Assembly: GCA_039105265.1 (NCBI GenBank)
Contig: JAPFFF010000124.1
Span: forward strand, 1 to 44,315
From: Tritrichomonas musculus
Taxonomy: Eukaryota; Parabasalia; Tritrichomonadida; Tritrichomonadidae
Reading direction: 5' to 3'
DNA length: 44,315 nucleotides
The translations under genes and the position numbers were made by a program. Below the pieces are notes generated by a model, which saw only the letters and a program-made list of their open reading frames with translations, had not been told where the DNA came from and did no database searches. This document shows positions 23,712 to 37,609 of this stretch, piece by piece. Each line of letters starts with the position of its first letter. The stretch's first letter is position 1.

Positions 23712-25807
23712 AATCTCAATTATTCCTATTCAAACGTTTCTCACAAATGAACAGAGTTAAATAAAACACAAATCTCAAACACTTTTGTAAGATAATTAAA
23801 AACGATTTCGAAATTAAGTAAAATCAGTAAAAATTAAAGCTTAATCTCAGTTATTCTTATTCAAACGTTTCTCACAAGTGAACAGAGTTAAATAAAACAC
23901 AAATCTCAAACACTTTTGTAAGATAATTAAAAACGATTTCGAAATTAAGTAAAATCAGTAAAAATTAAAGCTTAATCTCAATTATTCTTAATCTAACATT
24001 TCTCACAAGTGAACAGAGTTAAATAAAACACAAATCTCAAACACTTTTGTAAGATAATTATAAACGATTTCGAAATTAAGTAAAATCAGTAAAAATTAAA
24101 GCTTAATCTCAATTATTCTTATTCAAACGTTTCTCACAAGTGAACAGAGTTAAATAAAACACAAATCTCAAACACTTTTGTAAGATAATTATAAACGATT
24201 TCGAAATTAAGTAAAATCAGTAAAAATTAAAGCTTAATCTCAATTATTCTTATTCAAACGTTTCTCACAAGTGAACAGAGTTAAATAAAACACAAATCTC
24301 AAACACTTTTGTAAGATAATTAAAAACGATTTCGAAATTAAGTAAAATCAGTAAAAATTAAAGCTTAATCTCAGTTATTCTTATTCAAACGTTTCTCACA
24401 AGTGAACAGAGTTAAATAAAACACAAATCTCAAACACTTTTGTAAGATAATTAAAAACGATTTCGAAATTAAGTAAAATCAGTAAAAATTAAAGCTTAAT
24501 CTCAGTTATTCTTAATCTAACATTTCTCACAAATGAACAGAGTTAAATAAAACACAAATCTCAAACACTTTTATAAGATAATTAAAAACGATTTCGAAAT
24601 TAAGTAAAATCAGTAAAAATTAAAGCTTAATCTCAGTTATTCTTATTCAAACGTTTCTCACAAGTGAACAGAGTTAAATAAAACATAAATCTCAAACACT
24701 TTTGTAAGATAATTAAAAACGATTTCGAAATTAAGTAAAATCAGTAAAAATTAAAGCTTAATCTCAGTTATTCTTAATCTAACATTTCTCACAAATGAAC
24801 AGAGTTAAATAAAACACAAATCTCAAACACTTTTGTAAGATAATTAAAAACGATTTCGAAATTAAGTAAAATCAGTAAAAATTAAAGCTTAATCTCAGTT
24901 ATTCTTATTCAAACGTTTCTCACAAATGAACAGAGTTAAATAAAACACAAATCTCAAACACTTTTATAAGATAATTAAAAACGATTTCGAAATTAAGTAA
25001 AATCAGTAAAAATTAAAGCTTAATCTCAATTATTCTTAATCTAACATTTCTCACAAATGAACAGAGTTAAATAAAACACAAATCTCAAACACTTTTGTAA
25101 GATAATTAAAAACGATTTCGAAATTAAGTAAAATCAGTAAAAATTAAAGCGCAATATCAATTATTCTTATTCAAACGTTTCTCACAAATGAACAGAGTTA
25201 AATAAAACACAAATCTCAAACACTTTTGTAAGATAATTAAAAACGATTTCGAAATTAAGTAAAATCAGTAAAAATTAAAGCTTAATCTCAGTTATTCTTA
25301 TTCAAACGTTTCTCACAAATGAACAGAGTTAAATAAAACACAAATCTCAAACACTTTTGTAAGATAATTATAAACGATTTCGAAATTAAGTAAAATCAGT
25401 AAAAATTAAAGCTTAATCTCAATTATTCTTAATCTAACATTTCTCACAAATGAACAGAGTTAAATAAAACACAAATCTCAAACACTTTTGTAAGATAATT
25501 AAAAACGATTTCGAAATTAAGTAAAATCAGTAAAAATTAAAGCGCAATATCAATTATTCTTATTCAAACGTTTCTCACAAATGAACAGAGTTAAATAAAA
25601 CACAAATCTCAAACACTTTTGTAAGATAATTAAAAACGATTTCGAAATTAAGTAAAATCAGTAAAAATTAAAGCTTAATCTCAATTATTCTTAATCTAAC
25701 ATTTCTCACAAATGAACAGAGTTAAATAAAACACAAATCTCAAACACTTTTGTAAGATAATTATAAACGATTTCGAAATTAAGTAAAATCAGTAAAAATT
25801 AAAGCTT

Positions 25808-28296
25808 AATCTCAATTATTCCTATTCAAACGTTTCTCACAAGTGAACAGAGTTAAATAAAACACAAATCTCAAACACTTTTGTAAGATAATTAAAAACG
25901 ATTTCGAAATTAAGTAAAATCAGTAAAAATTAAAGCTTAATCTCAGTTATTCTTATTCAAACGTTTCTCACAAGTGAACAGAGTTAAATAAAACACAAAT
26001 CTCAAACACTTTTGTAAGATAATTAAAAACGATTTCGAAATTAAGTAAAATCAGTAAAAATTAAAGCTTAATCTCAGTTATTCTTAATCTAACATTTCTC
26101 ACAAGTGAACAGAGTTAAATAAAACACAAATCTCAAACACTTTTGTAAGATAATTATAAACGATTTCGAAATTAAGTAAAATCAGTAAAAATTAAAGCTT
26201 AATCTCAATTATTCTTATTCAAACGTTTCTCACAAGTAAACAGAGTTAAATAAAACACAAATCTCAAACACTTTTGTAAGATAATTATAAACGATTTCGA
26301 AATTAAGTAAAATCAGTAAAAATTAAAGCTTAATCTCAATTATTCTTATTCTAACATTTCTCACAAATGAACAGAGTTAAATAAAACACAAATCTCAAAC
26401 ACTTTTGTAAGATAATTAAAAACGATTTCGAAATTAAGTAAAATCAGTAAAAATTAAAGCTTAATCTCAGTTATTCTTATTCAAACGTTTCTCACAAGTG
26501 AACAGAGTTAAATAAAACACAAATCTCAAACACTTTTGTAAGATAATTAAAAACGATTTCGAAATTAAGTAAAATCAGTAAAAATTAAAGCTTAATCTCA
26601 GTTATTCTTAATCTAACATTTCTCACAAGTGAACAGAGTTAAATAAAACACAAATCTCAAACACTTTTGTAAGATAATTATAAACGATTTCGAAATTAAG
26701 TAAAATCAGTAAAAATTAAAGCTTAATCTCAATTATTCTTATTCAAACGTTTCTCACAAGTGAACAGAGTTAAATAAAACACAAATCTCAAACACTTTTG
26801 TAAGATAATTATAAACGATTTCGAAATTAAGTAAAATCAGTAAAAATTAAAGCTTAATCTCAATTATTCTTATTCTAACATTTCTCACAAATGAACAGAG
26901 TTAAATAAAACACAAATCTCAAACACTTTTGTAAGATAATTAAAAACGATTTCGAAATTAAGTAAAATCAGTAAAAATTAAAGCTTAATCTCAGTTATTC
27001 TTATTCAAACGTTTCTCACAAATGAACAGAGTTAAATAAAACACAAATCTCAAACACTTTTATAAGATAATTAAAAACGATTTCGAAATTAAGTAAAATC
27101 AGTAAAAATTAAAGCTTAATCTCAGTTATTCTTATTCAAACGTTTCTCACAAATGAACAGAGTTAAATAAAACACAAATCTCAAACACTTTTGTAAGATA
27201 ATTAAAAACGATTTCGAAATTAAGTAAAATCAGTAAAAATTAAAGCTTAATCTCAGTTATTCTTATTCAAACGTTTCTCACAAATGAACAGAGTTAAATA
27301 AAACACAAATCTCAAACACTTTTGTAAGATAATTATAAACGATTTCGAAATTAAGTAAAATCAGTAAAAATTAAAGCTTAATCTCAGTTATTCTTAATCT
27401 AACATTTCTCACAAATGAACAGAGTTAAATAAAACACAAATCTCAAACACTTTTGTAAGATAATTAAAAACGATTTCGAAATTAAGTAAAATCAGTAAAA
27501 ATTAAAGCTTAATCTCAGTTATTCTTAATCTAACATTTCTCACAAATGAACAGAGTTAAATAAAACACAAATCTCAAACACTTTTGTAAGATAATTAAAA
27601 ACGATTTCGAAATTAAGTAAAATCAGTAAAAATTAAAGCTTAATCTCAGTTATTCTTATTCAAACGTTTCTCACAAATGAACAGAGTTAAATAAAACACA
27701 AATCTCAAACACTTTTGTAAGATAATTAAAAACGATTTCGAAATTAAGTAAAATCAGTAAAAATTAAAGCTTAATCTCAATTATTCTTAATCTAACATTT
27801 CTCACAAATGAACAGAGTTAAATAAAACACAAATCTCAAACACTTTTGTAAGATAATTAAAAACGATTTCGAAATTAAGTAAAATCAGTAAAAATTAAAG
27901 CGCAATATCAATTATTCTTATTCAAACGTTTCTCACAAATGAACAGAGTTAAATAAAACACAAATCTCAAACACTTTTGTAAGATAATTAAAAACGATTT
28001 CGAAATTAAGTAAAATCAGTAAAAATTAAAGCTTAATCTCAATTATTCTTAATCTAACATTTCTCACAAATGAACAGAGTTAAATAAAACACAAATCTCA
28101 AACACTTTTGTAAGATAATTAAAAACGATTTCGAAATTAAGTAAAATCAGTAAAAATTAAAGCTTAATCTCAATTATTCTTAATCTAACATTTCTCACAA
28201 ATGAACAGAGTTAAATAAAACACAAATCTCAAACACTTTTGTAAGATAATTATAAACGATTTCGAAATTAAGTAAAATCAGTAAAAATTAAAGCTT
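25808..28296. repeat. 19-unit module, 2,489 bp, copy 1
   Basis: The module starts with a C15 unit that also has G36. It contains two runs of the set A-T-A/T88, T-A-G/T88, T-T-A in close succession (26070-26462 and 26594-26986). It ends with two A8/A-T-A units, the last with T88. It matches 31846-34334 at all scored sites. The 18-unit block at 19782-22139 is the same but lacks the A38 unit. Confidence 0.86.
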
Positions 28297-28501
28297 AATC
28301 TCAATTATTCCTATTCAAACGTTTCTCACAAATGAACAGAGTTAAATAAAACACAAATCTCAAACACTTTTGTAAGATAATTAAAAACGATTTCGAAATT
28401 AAGTAAAATCAGTAAAAATTAAAGCTTAATCTCAGTTATTCTTATTCAAACGTTTCTCACAAGTGAACAGAGTTAAATAAAACACAAATCTCAAACACTT
28501 T

Positions 28502-28513
28502 TGTAAGATAATT
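28502..28513. repeat. First copy of the 12-base duplication
   Basis: This is the normal TGTAAGATAATT of the unit (sites 75-86) and the likely template of the adjacent duplicate at 28514-28525. Confidence 0.88.
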
Positions 28514-28525
28514 TGTAAGATAATT
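28514..28525. repeat. 12-base tandem duplication TGTAAGATAATT
   Basis: TGTAAGATAATT at 28502-28513 is repeated at 28514-28525. It shifts the phase of all later units by 12 bases relative to those before it. Replication slippage or an illegitimate exchange joining unit position 86 to position 75 would both explain it. Confidence 0.9.
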
Positions 28526-31500
28526 AAAAACGATTTCGAAATTAAGTAAAATCAGTAAAAATTAAAGCGCAATATCAATTATTCTTATTCAAACGTTTCT
28601 CACAAGTGAACAGAGTTAAATAAAACACAAATCTCAAACACTTTTGTAAGATAATTATAAACGATTTCGAAATTAAGTAAAATCAGTAAAAATTAAAGCT
28701 TAATCTCAGTTATTCTTAATCTAACATTTCTCACAAATGAACAGAGTTAAATAAAACACAAATCTCAAACACTTTTGTAAGATAATTAAAAACGATTTCG
28801 AAATTAAGTAAAATCAGTAAAAATTAAAGCTTAATCTCAGTTATTCTTAATCTAACATTTCTCACAAATGAACAGAGTTAAATAAAACACAAATCTCAAA
28901 CACTTTTATAAGATAATTAAAAACGATTTCGAAATTAAGTAAAATCAGTAAAAATTAAAGCTTAATCTCAGTTATTCTTATTCAAACGTTTCTCACAAAT
29001 GAACAGAGTTAAATAAAACACAAATCTCAAACACTTTTATAAGATAATTAAAAACGATTTCGAAATTAAGTAAAATCAGTAAAAATTAAAGCTTAATCTC
29101 AGTTATTCTTATTCAAACGTTTCTCACAAATGAACAGAGTTAAATAAAACACAAATCTCAAACACTTTTGTAAGATAATTAAAAACGATTTCGAAATTAA
29201 GTAAAATCAGTAAAAATTAAAGCTTAATCTCAGTTATTCTTATTCAAACGTTTCTCACAAATGAACAGAGTTAAATAAAACACAAATCTCAAACACTTTT
29301 GTAAGATAATTAAAAACGATTTCGAAATTAAGTAAAATCAGTAAAAATTAAAGCTTAATCTCAATTATTCTTATTCTAACATTTCTCACAAATGAACAGA
29401 GTTAAATAAAACACAAATCTCAAACACTTTTGTAAGATAATTAAAAACGATTTCGAAATTAAGTAAAATCAGTAAAAATTAAAGCGCAATATCAATTATT
29501 CTTATTCAAACGTTTCTCACAAGTGAACAGAGTTAAATAAAACACAAATCTCAAACACTTTTGTAAGATAATTAAAAACGATTTCGAAATTAAGTAAAAT
29601 CAGTAAAAATTAAAGCTTAATCTCAGTTATTCTTAATCTAACATTTCTCACAAATGAACAGAGTTAAATAAAACACAAATCTCAAACACTTTTGTAAGAT
29701 AATTATAAACGATTTCGAAATTAAGTAAAATCAGTAAAAATTAAAGCTTAATCTCAATTATTCCTATTCAAACGTTTCTCACAAATGAACAGAGTTAAAT
29801 AAAACACAAATCTCAAACACTTTTGTAAGATAATTAAAAACGATTTCGAAATTAAGTAAAATCAGTAAAAATTAAAGCTTAATCTCAGTTATTCTTATTC
29901 AAACGTTTCTCACAAGTGAACAGAGTTAAATAAAACACAAATCTCAAACACTTTTGTAAGATAATTAAAAACGATTTCGAAATTAAGTAAAATCAGTAAA
30001 AATTAAAGCTTAATCTCAGTTATTCTTAATCTAACATTTCTCACAAGTGAACAGAGTTAAATAAAACACAAATCTCAAACACTTTTGTAAGATAATTATA
30101 AACGATTTCGAAATTAAGTAAAATCAGTAAAAATTAAAGCTTAATCTCAATTATTCTTATTCAAACGTTTCTCACAAGTGAACAGAGTTAAATAAAACAC
30201 AAATCTCAAACACTTTTGTAAGATAATTATAAACGATTTCGAAATTAAGTAAAATCAGTAAAAATTAAAGCTTAATCTCAATTATTCTTATTCAAACGTT
30301 TCTCACAAGTGAACAGAGTTAAATAAAACACAAATCTCAAACACTTTTGTAAGATAATTAAAAACGATTTCGAAATTAAGTAAAATCAGTAAAAATTAAA
30401 GCTTAATCTCAGTTATTCTTATTCAAACGTTTCTCACAAGTGAACAGAGTTAAATAAAACACAAATCTCAAACACTTTTGTAAGATAATTAAAAACGATT
30501 TCGAAATTAAGTAAAATCAGTAAAAATTAAAGCTTAATCTCAGTTATTCTTATTCAAACGTTTCTCACAAATGAACAGAGTTAAATAAAACACAAATCTC
30601 AAACACTTTTGTAAGATAATTAAAAACGATTTCGAAATTAAGTAAAATCAATAAAAATTAAAGCGCAATATCAATTATTCTTATTCAAACGTTTCTCACA
30701 AGTGAACAGAGTTAAATAAAACACAAATCTCAAACACTTTTGTAAGATAATTATAAACGATTTCGAAATTAAGTAAAATCAGTAAAAATTAAAGCTTAAT
30801 CTCAGTTATTCTTAATCTAACATTTCTCACAAATGAACAGAGTTAAATAAAACACAAATCTCAAACACTTTTGTAAGATAATTAAAAACGATTTCGAAAT
30901 TAAGTAAAATCAGTAAAAATTAAAGCTTAATCTCAGTTATTCTTAATCTAACATTTCTCACAAATGAACAGAGTTAAATAAAACACAAATCTCAAACACT
31001 TTTATAAGATAATTAAAAACGATTTCGAAATTAAGTAAAATCAGTAAAAATTAAAGCTTAATCTCAATTATTCTTATTCAAACGTTTCTCACAAGTGAAC
31101 AGAGTTAAATAAAACATAAATCTCAAACACTTTTGTAAGATAATTAAAAACGATTTCGAAATTAAGTAAAATCAGTAAAAATTAAAGCTTAATCTCAGTT
31201 ATTCTTATTCAAACGTTTCTCACAAATGAACAGAGTTAAATAAAACACAAATCTCAAACACTTTTGTAAGATAATTAAAAACGATTTCGAAATTAAGTAA
31301 AATCAGTAAAAATTAAAGCTTAATCTCAGTTATTCTTATTCAAACGTTTCTCACAAATGAACAGAGTTAAATAAAACACAAATCTCAAACACTTTTGTAA
31401 GATAATTAAAAACGATTTCGAAATTAAGTAAAATCAGTAAAAATTAAAGCTTAATCTCAATTATTCTTAATCTAACATTTCTCACAAATGAACAGAGTTA

Positions 31501-31845
31501 AATAAAACACAAATCTCAAACACTTTTGTAAGATAATTAAAAACGATTTCGAAATTAAGTAAAATCAGTAAAAATTAAAGCGCAATATCAATTATTCTTA
31601 TTCAAACGTTTCTCACAAATGAACAGAGTTAAATAAAACACAAATCTCAAACACTTTTGTAAGATAATTAAAAACGATTTCGAAATTAAGTAAAATCAGT
31701 AAAAATTAAAGCTTAATCTCAGTTATTCTTAATCTAACATTTCTCACAAATGAACAGAGTTAAATAAAACACAAATCTCAAACACTTTTGTAAGATAATT
31801 ATAAACGATTTCGAAATTAAGTAAAATCAGTAAAAATTAAAGCTT

Positions 31846-34334
31846 AATCTCAATTATTCCTATTCAAACGTTTCTCACAAGTGAACAGAGTTAAATAAAA
31901 CACAAATCTCAAACACTTTTGTAAGATAATTAAAAACGATTTCGAAATTAAGTAAAATCAGTAAAAATTAAAGCTTAATCTCAGTTATTCTTATTCAAAC
32001 GTTTCTCACAAGTGAACAGAGTTAAATAAAACACAAATCTCAAACACTTTTGTAAGATAATTAAAAACGATTTCGAAATTAAGTAAAATCAGTAAAAATT
32101 AAAGCTTAATCTCAGTTATTCTTAATCTAACATTTCTCACAAGTGAACAGAGTTAAATAAAACACAAATCTCAAACACTTTTGTAAGATAATTATAAACG
32201 ATTTCGAAATTAAGTAAAATCAGTAAAAATTAAAGCTTAATCTCAATTATTCTTATTCAAACGTTTCTCACAAGTAAACAGAGTTAAATAAAACACAAAT
32301 CTCAAACACTTTTGTAAGATAATTATAAACGATTTCGAAATTAAGTAAAATCAGTAAAAATTAAAGCTTAATCTCAATTATTCTTATTCTAACATTTCTC
32401 ACAAATGAACAGAGTTAAATAAAACACAAATCTCAAACACTTTTGTAAGATAATTAAAAACGATTTCGAAATTAAGTAAAATCAGTAAAAATTAAAGCTT
32501 AATCTCAGTTATTCTTATTCAAACGTTTCTCACAAGTGAACAGAGTTAAATAAAACACAAATCTCAAACACTTTTGTAAGATAATTAAAAACGATTTCGA
32601 AATTAAGTAAAATCAGTAAAAATTAAAGCTTAATCTCAGTTATTCTTAATCTAACATTTCTCACAAGTGAACAGAGTTAAATAAAACACAAATCTCAAAC
32701 ACTTTTGTAAGATAATTATAAACGATTTCGAAATTAAGTAAAATCAGTAAAAATTAAAGCTTAATCTCAATTATTCTTATTCAAACGTTTCTCACAAGTG
32801 AACAGAGTTAAATAAAACACAAATCTCAAACACTTTTGTAAGATAATTATAAACGATTTCGAAATTAAGTAAAATCAGTAAAAATTAAAGCTTAATCTCA
32901 ATTATTCTTATTCTAACATTTCTCACAAATGAACAGAGTTAAATAAAACACAAATCTCAAACACTTTTGTAAGATAATTAAAAACGATTTCGAAATTAAG
33001 TAAAATCAGTAAAAATTAAAGCTTAATCTCAGTTATTCTTATTCAAACGTTTCTCACAAATGAACAGAGTTAAATAAAACACAAATCTCAAACACTTTTA
33101 TAAGATAATTAAAAACGATTTCGAAATTAAGTAAAATCAGTAAAAATTAAAGCTTAATCTCAGTTATTCTTATTCAAACGTTTCTCACAAATGAACAGAG
33201 TTAAATAAAACACAAATCTCAAACACTTTTGTAAGATAATTAAAAACGATTTCGAAATTAAGTAAAATCAGTAAAAATTAAAGCTTAATCTCAGTTATTC
33301 TTATTCAAACGTTTCTCACAAATGAACAGAGTTAAATAAAACACAAATCTCAAACACTTTTGTAAGATAATTATAAACGATTTCGAAATTAAGTAAAATC
33401 AGTAAAAATTAAAGCTTAATCTCAGTTATTCTTAATCTAACATTTCTCACAAATGAACAGAGTTAAATAAAACACAAATCTCAAACACTTTTGTAAGATA
33501 ATTAAAAACGATTTCGAAATTAAGTAAAATCAGTAAAAATTAAAGCTTAATCTCAGTTATTCTTAATCTAACATTTCTCACAAATGAACAGAGTTAAATA
33601 AAACACAAATCTCAAACACTTTTGTAAGATAATTAAAAACGATTTCGAAATTAAGTAAAATCAGTAAAAATTAAAGCTTAATCTCAGTTATTCTTATTCA
33701 AACGTTTCTCACAAATGAACAGAGTTAAATAAAACACAAATCTCAAACACTTTTGTAAGATAATTAAAAACGATTTCGAAATTAAGTAAAATCAGTAAAA
33801 ATTAAAGCTTAATCTCAATTATTCTTAATCTAACATTTCTCACAAATGAACAGAGTTAAATAAAACACAAATCTCAAACACTTTTGTAAGATAATTAAAA
33901 ACGATTTCGAAATTAAGTAAAATCAGTAAAAATTAAAGCGCAATATCAATTATTCTTATTCAAACGTTTCTCACAAATGAACAGAGTTAAATAAAACACA
34001 AATCTCAAACACTTTTGTAAGATAATTAAAAACGATTTCGAAATTAAGTAAAATCAGTAAAAATTAAAGCTTAATCTCAATTATTCTTAATCTAACATTT
34101 CTCACAAATGAACAGAGTTAAATAAAACACAAATCTCAAACACTTTTGTAAGATAATTAAAAACGATTTCGAAATTAAGTAAAATCAGTAAAAATTAAAG
34201 CTTAATCTCAATTATTCTTAATCTAACATTTCTCACAAATGAACAGAGTTAAATAAAACACAAATCTCAAACACTTTTGTAAGATAATTATAAACGATTT
34301 CGAAATTAAGTAAAATCAGTAAAAATTAAAGCTT
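31846..34334. repeat. 19-unit module, 2,489 bp, copy 2
   Basis: This is the partner of 25808-28296, offset by 6,038 bp (46 units plus the 12-base duplication). The rare A38 unit lies at 32239-32369, corresponding to 26201-26331. A third A38 unit is at 10088-10218, also directly after an A-T-A/G36/T88 unit, so all three A38 units share the same left neighbour type. Confidence 0.86.
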
Positions 34335-35906
34335 AATCTCAATTATTCCTATTCAAACGTTTCTCACAAATGAACAGAGTTAAATAAAACACAAATCTCA
34401 AACACTTTTGTAAGATAATTAAAAACGATTTCGAAATTAAGTAAAATCAGTAAAAATTAAAGCTTAATCTCAGTTATTCTTATTCAAACGTTTCTCACAA
34501 GTGAACAGAGTTAAATAAAACACAAATCTCAAACACTTTTGTAAGATAATTAAAAACGATTTCGAAATTAAGTAAAATCAGTAAAAATTAAAGCTTAATC
34601 TCAGTTATTCTTATTCAAACGTTTCTCACAAATGAACAGAGTTAAATAAAACACAAATCTCAAACACTTTTGTAAGATAATTAAAAACGATTTCGAAATT
34701 AAGTAAAATCAATAAAAATTAAAGCGCAATATCAATTATTCTTATTCAAACGTTTCTCACAAGTGAACAGAGTTAAATAAAACACAAATCTCAAACACTT
34801 TTGTAAGATAATTATAAACGATTTCGAAATTAAGTAAAATCAGTAAAAATTAAAGCTTAATCTCAGTTATTCTTAATCTAACATTTCTCACAAATGAACA
34901 GAGTTAAATAAAACACAAATCTCAAACACTTTTGTAAGATAATTAAAAACGATTTCGAAATTAAGTAAAATCAGTAAAAATTAAAGCTTAATCTCAGTTA
35001 TTCTTAATCTAACATTTCTCACAAATGAACAGAGTTAAATAAAACACAAATCTCAAACACTTTTATAAGATAATTAAAAACGATTTCGAAATTAAGTAAA
35101 ATCAGTAAAAATTAAAGCTTAATCTCAGTTATTCTTATTCAAACGTTTCTCACAAATGAACAGAGTTAAATAAAACACAAATCTCAAACACTTTTATAAG
35201 ATAATTAAAAACGATTTCGAAATTAAGTAAAATCAGTAAAAATTAAAGCTTAATCTCAGTTATTCTTATTCAAACGTTTCTCACAAATGAACAGAGTTAA
35301 ATAAAACACAAATCTCAAACACTTTTGTAAGATAATTAAAAACGATTTCGAAATTAAGTAAAATCAGTAAAAATTAAAGCTTAATCTCAGTTATTCTTAT
35401 TCAAACGTTTCTCACAAATGAACAGAGTTAAATAAAACACAAATCTCAAACACTTTTGTAAGATAATTAAAAACGATTTCGAAATTAAGTAAAATCAGTA
35501 AAAATTAAAGCTTAATCTCAATTATTCTTAATCTAACATTTCTCACAAATGAACAGAGTTAAATAAAACACAAATCTCAAACACTTTTGTAAGATAATTA
35601 AAAACGATTTCGAAATTAAGTAAAATCAGTAAAAATTAAAGCGCAATATCAATTATTCTTATTCAAACGTTTCTCACAAGTGAACAGAGTTAAATAAAAC
35701 ACAAATCTCAAACACTTTTGTAAGATAATTAAAAACGATTTCGAAATTAAGTAAAATCAGTAAAAATTAAAGCTTAATCTCAGTTATTCTTAATCTAACA
35801 TTTCTCACAAATGAACAGAGTTAAATAAAACACAAATCTCAAACACTTTTGTAAGATAATTATAAACGATTTCGAAATTAAGTAAAATCAGTAAAAATTA
35901 AAGCTT

Positions 35907-36692
35907 AATCTCAATTATTCCTATTCAAACGTTTCTCACAAATGAACAGAGTTAAATAAAACACAAATCTCAAACACTTTTGTAAGATAATTAAAAACGA
36001 TTTCGAAATTAAGTAAAATCAGTAAAAATTAAAGCTTAATCTCAGTTATTCTTATTCAAACGTTTCTCACAAGTGAACAGAGTTAAATAAAACACAAATC
36101 TCAAACACTTTTGTAAGATAATTAAAAACGATTTCGAAATTAAGTAAAATCAGTAAAAATTAAAGCTTAATCTCAGTTATTCTTAATCTAACATTTCTCA
36201 CAAGTGAACAGAGTTAAATAAAACACAAATCTCAAACACTTTTGTAAGATAATTATAAACGATTTCGAAATTAAGTAAAATCAGTAAAAATTAAAGCTTA
36301 ATCTCAATTATTCCTATTCAAACGTTTCTCACAAATGAACAGAGTTAAATAAAACACAAATCTCAAACACTTTTGTAAGATAATTAAAAACGATTTCGAA
36401 ATTAAGTAAAATCAGTAAAAATTAAAGCTTAATCTCAGTTATTCTTATTCAAACGTTTCTCACAAGTGAACAGAGTTAAATAAAACACAAATCTCAAACA
36501 CTTTTGTAAGATAATTATAAACGATTTCGAAATTAAGTAAAATCAGTAAAAATTAAAGCTTAATCTCAGTTATTCTTAATCTAACATTTCTCACAAGTGA
36601 ACAGAGTTAAATAAAACACAAATCTCAAACACTTTTGTAAGATAATTATAAACGATTTCGAAATTAAGTAAAATCAGTAAAAATTAAAGCTT
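35907..36692. repeat. Three-unit tandem duplication
   Basis: Units 275-277 and 278-280 both read C15 unit, G36 unit, A-T-A/G36/T88 unit. The two triplets differ at site 88 of the middle unit (A in the first, T in the second). The same T88 triplet recurs at 37610-38002. This places C15 units only 3 and then 10 units apart, the closest spacing in the window apart from the adjacent pair at 43505. Confidence 0.82.
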
Positions 36693-37609
36693 AATCTCAA
36701 TTATTCTTATTCAAACGTTTCTCACAAGTGAACAGAGTTAAATAAAACACAAATCTCAAACACTTTTGTAAGATAATTATAAACGATTTCGAAATTAAGT
36801 AAAATCAGTAAAAATTAAAGCTTAATCTCAATTATTCTTATTCAAACGTTTCTCACAAGTGAACAGAGTTAAATAAAACACAAATCTCAAACACTTTTGT
36901 AAGATAATTATAAACGATTTCGAAATTAAGTAAAATCAGTAAAAATTAAAGCTTAATCTCAATTATTCTTATTCTAACATTTCTCACAAATGAACAGAGT
37001 TAAATAAAACACAAATCTCAAACACTTTTGTAAGATAATTATAAACGATTTCGAAATTAAGTAAAATCAGTAAAAATTAAAGCTTAATCTCAGTTATTCT
37101 TATTCTAACATTTCTCACAAATGAACAGAGTTAAATAAAACACAAATCTCAAACACTTTTATAAGATAATTAAAAACGATTTCGAAATTAAGTAAAATCA
37201 GTAAAAATTAAAGCTTAATCTCAATTATTCTTAATCTAACATTTCTCACAAATGAACAGAGTTAAATAAAACACAAATCTCAAACACTTTTGTAAGATAA
37301 TTAAAAACGATTTCGAAATTAAGTAAAATCAGTAAAAATTAAAGCGCAATCTCAATTATTCTTATTCAAACGTTTCTCACAAATGAACAGAGTTAAATAA
37401 AACACAAATCTCAAACACTTTTGTAAGATAATTAAAAACGATTTCGAAATTAAGTAAAATCAGTAAAAATTAAAGCTTAATCTCAGTTATTCTTAATCTA
37501 ACATTTCTCACAAGTGAACAGAGTTAAATAAAACACAAATCTCAAACACTTTTGTAAGATAATTATAAACGATTTCGAAATTAAGTAAAATCAGTAAAAA
37601 TTAAAGCTT
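36300..37609. repeat. 10-unit block containing a mixed junction unit
   Basis: Units 278-287 begin like the block at 37610. They hold two successive A8/T-A-G/G36/T88 units and a G8/T-T-A unit with A76 (37086) that I saw nowhere else. They also hold a unit at 37348 that follows a GCGC junction but keeps AATCTC instead of AATATC. That last unit separates two changes that are otherwise linked, which suggests a crossover or conversion very near the unit boundary. Confidence 0.78.

Larger units (their letters stand above)
22140..28296. repeat. Higher-order repeat, region 2 copy 1 (47 units)
   Basis: Units 170-216 consist of a 12-unit module (22140-23711), a 16-unit module (23712-25807) and a 19-unit module (25808-28296). 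Each starts with a C15 unit. The 19-unit module matches 31846-34334 at every scored site, including the rare A38 in its fourth unit (26201). The 16-unit module is less well matched by 29750-31845: several units in its right half differ in order or type, for example A8/A-T-A at 23974 against G8/A-T-A at 30012. Confidence 0.85.
28428..28570. repeat. Off-register 143-bp unit (unit 218)
   Basis: This is the only unit whose length differs from 131. Bases 75-86 of the unit are present twice in direct succession. It is followed directly by a GCGC-junction unit with G36 and T88. In the other module copies I checked, that unit follows a unit with A116; here site 116 is G and the A116 unit is absent. 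The event thus combines a 12-base gain with the apparent loss of one unit, a net 119 bp less than the sibling blocks. The copied segment is flanked by TT on both sides, which could have served as microhomology. Confidence 0.85.
28297..34334. repeat. Higher-order repeat, region 2 copy 2 (46 units, one of 143 bp)
   Basis: Units 217-262 repeat copy 1 as modules of 11, 16 and 19 units. The first module is one unit shorter than its siblings: the unit with A116 that should come third is missing, and the second unit is 143 bp long. The 16-unit module at 29750 contains an A116 unit followed by a GCGC-junction unit (30536-30797), which is not present at this place in copy 1. So copy 2 looks partly rebuilt from elements of the opening 12-unit module. 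Confidence 0.85.
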
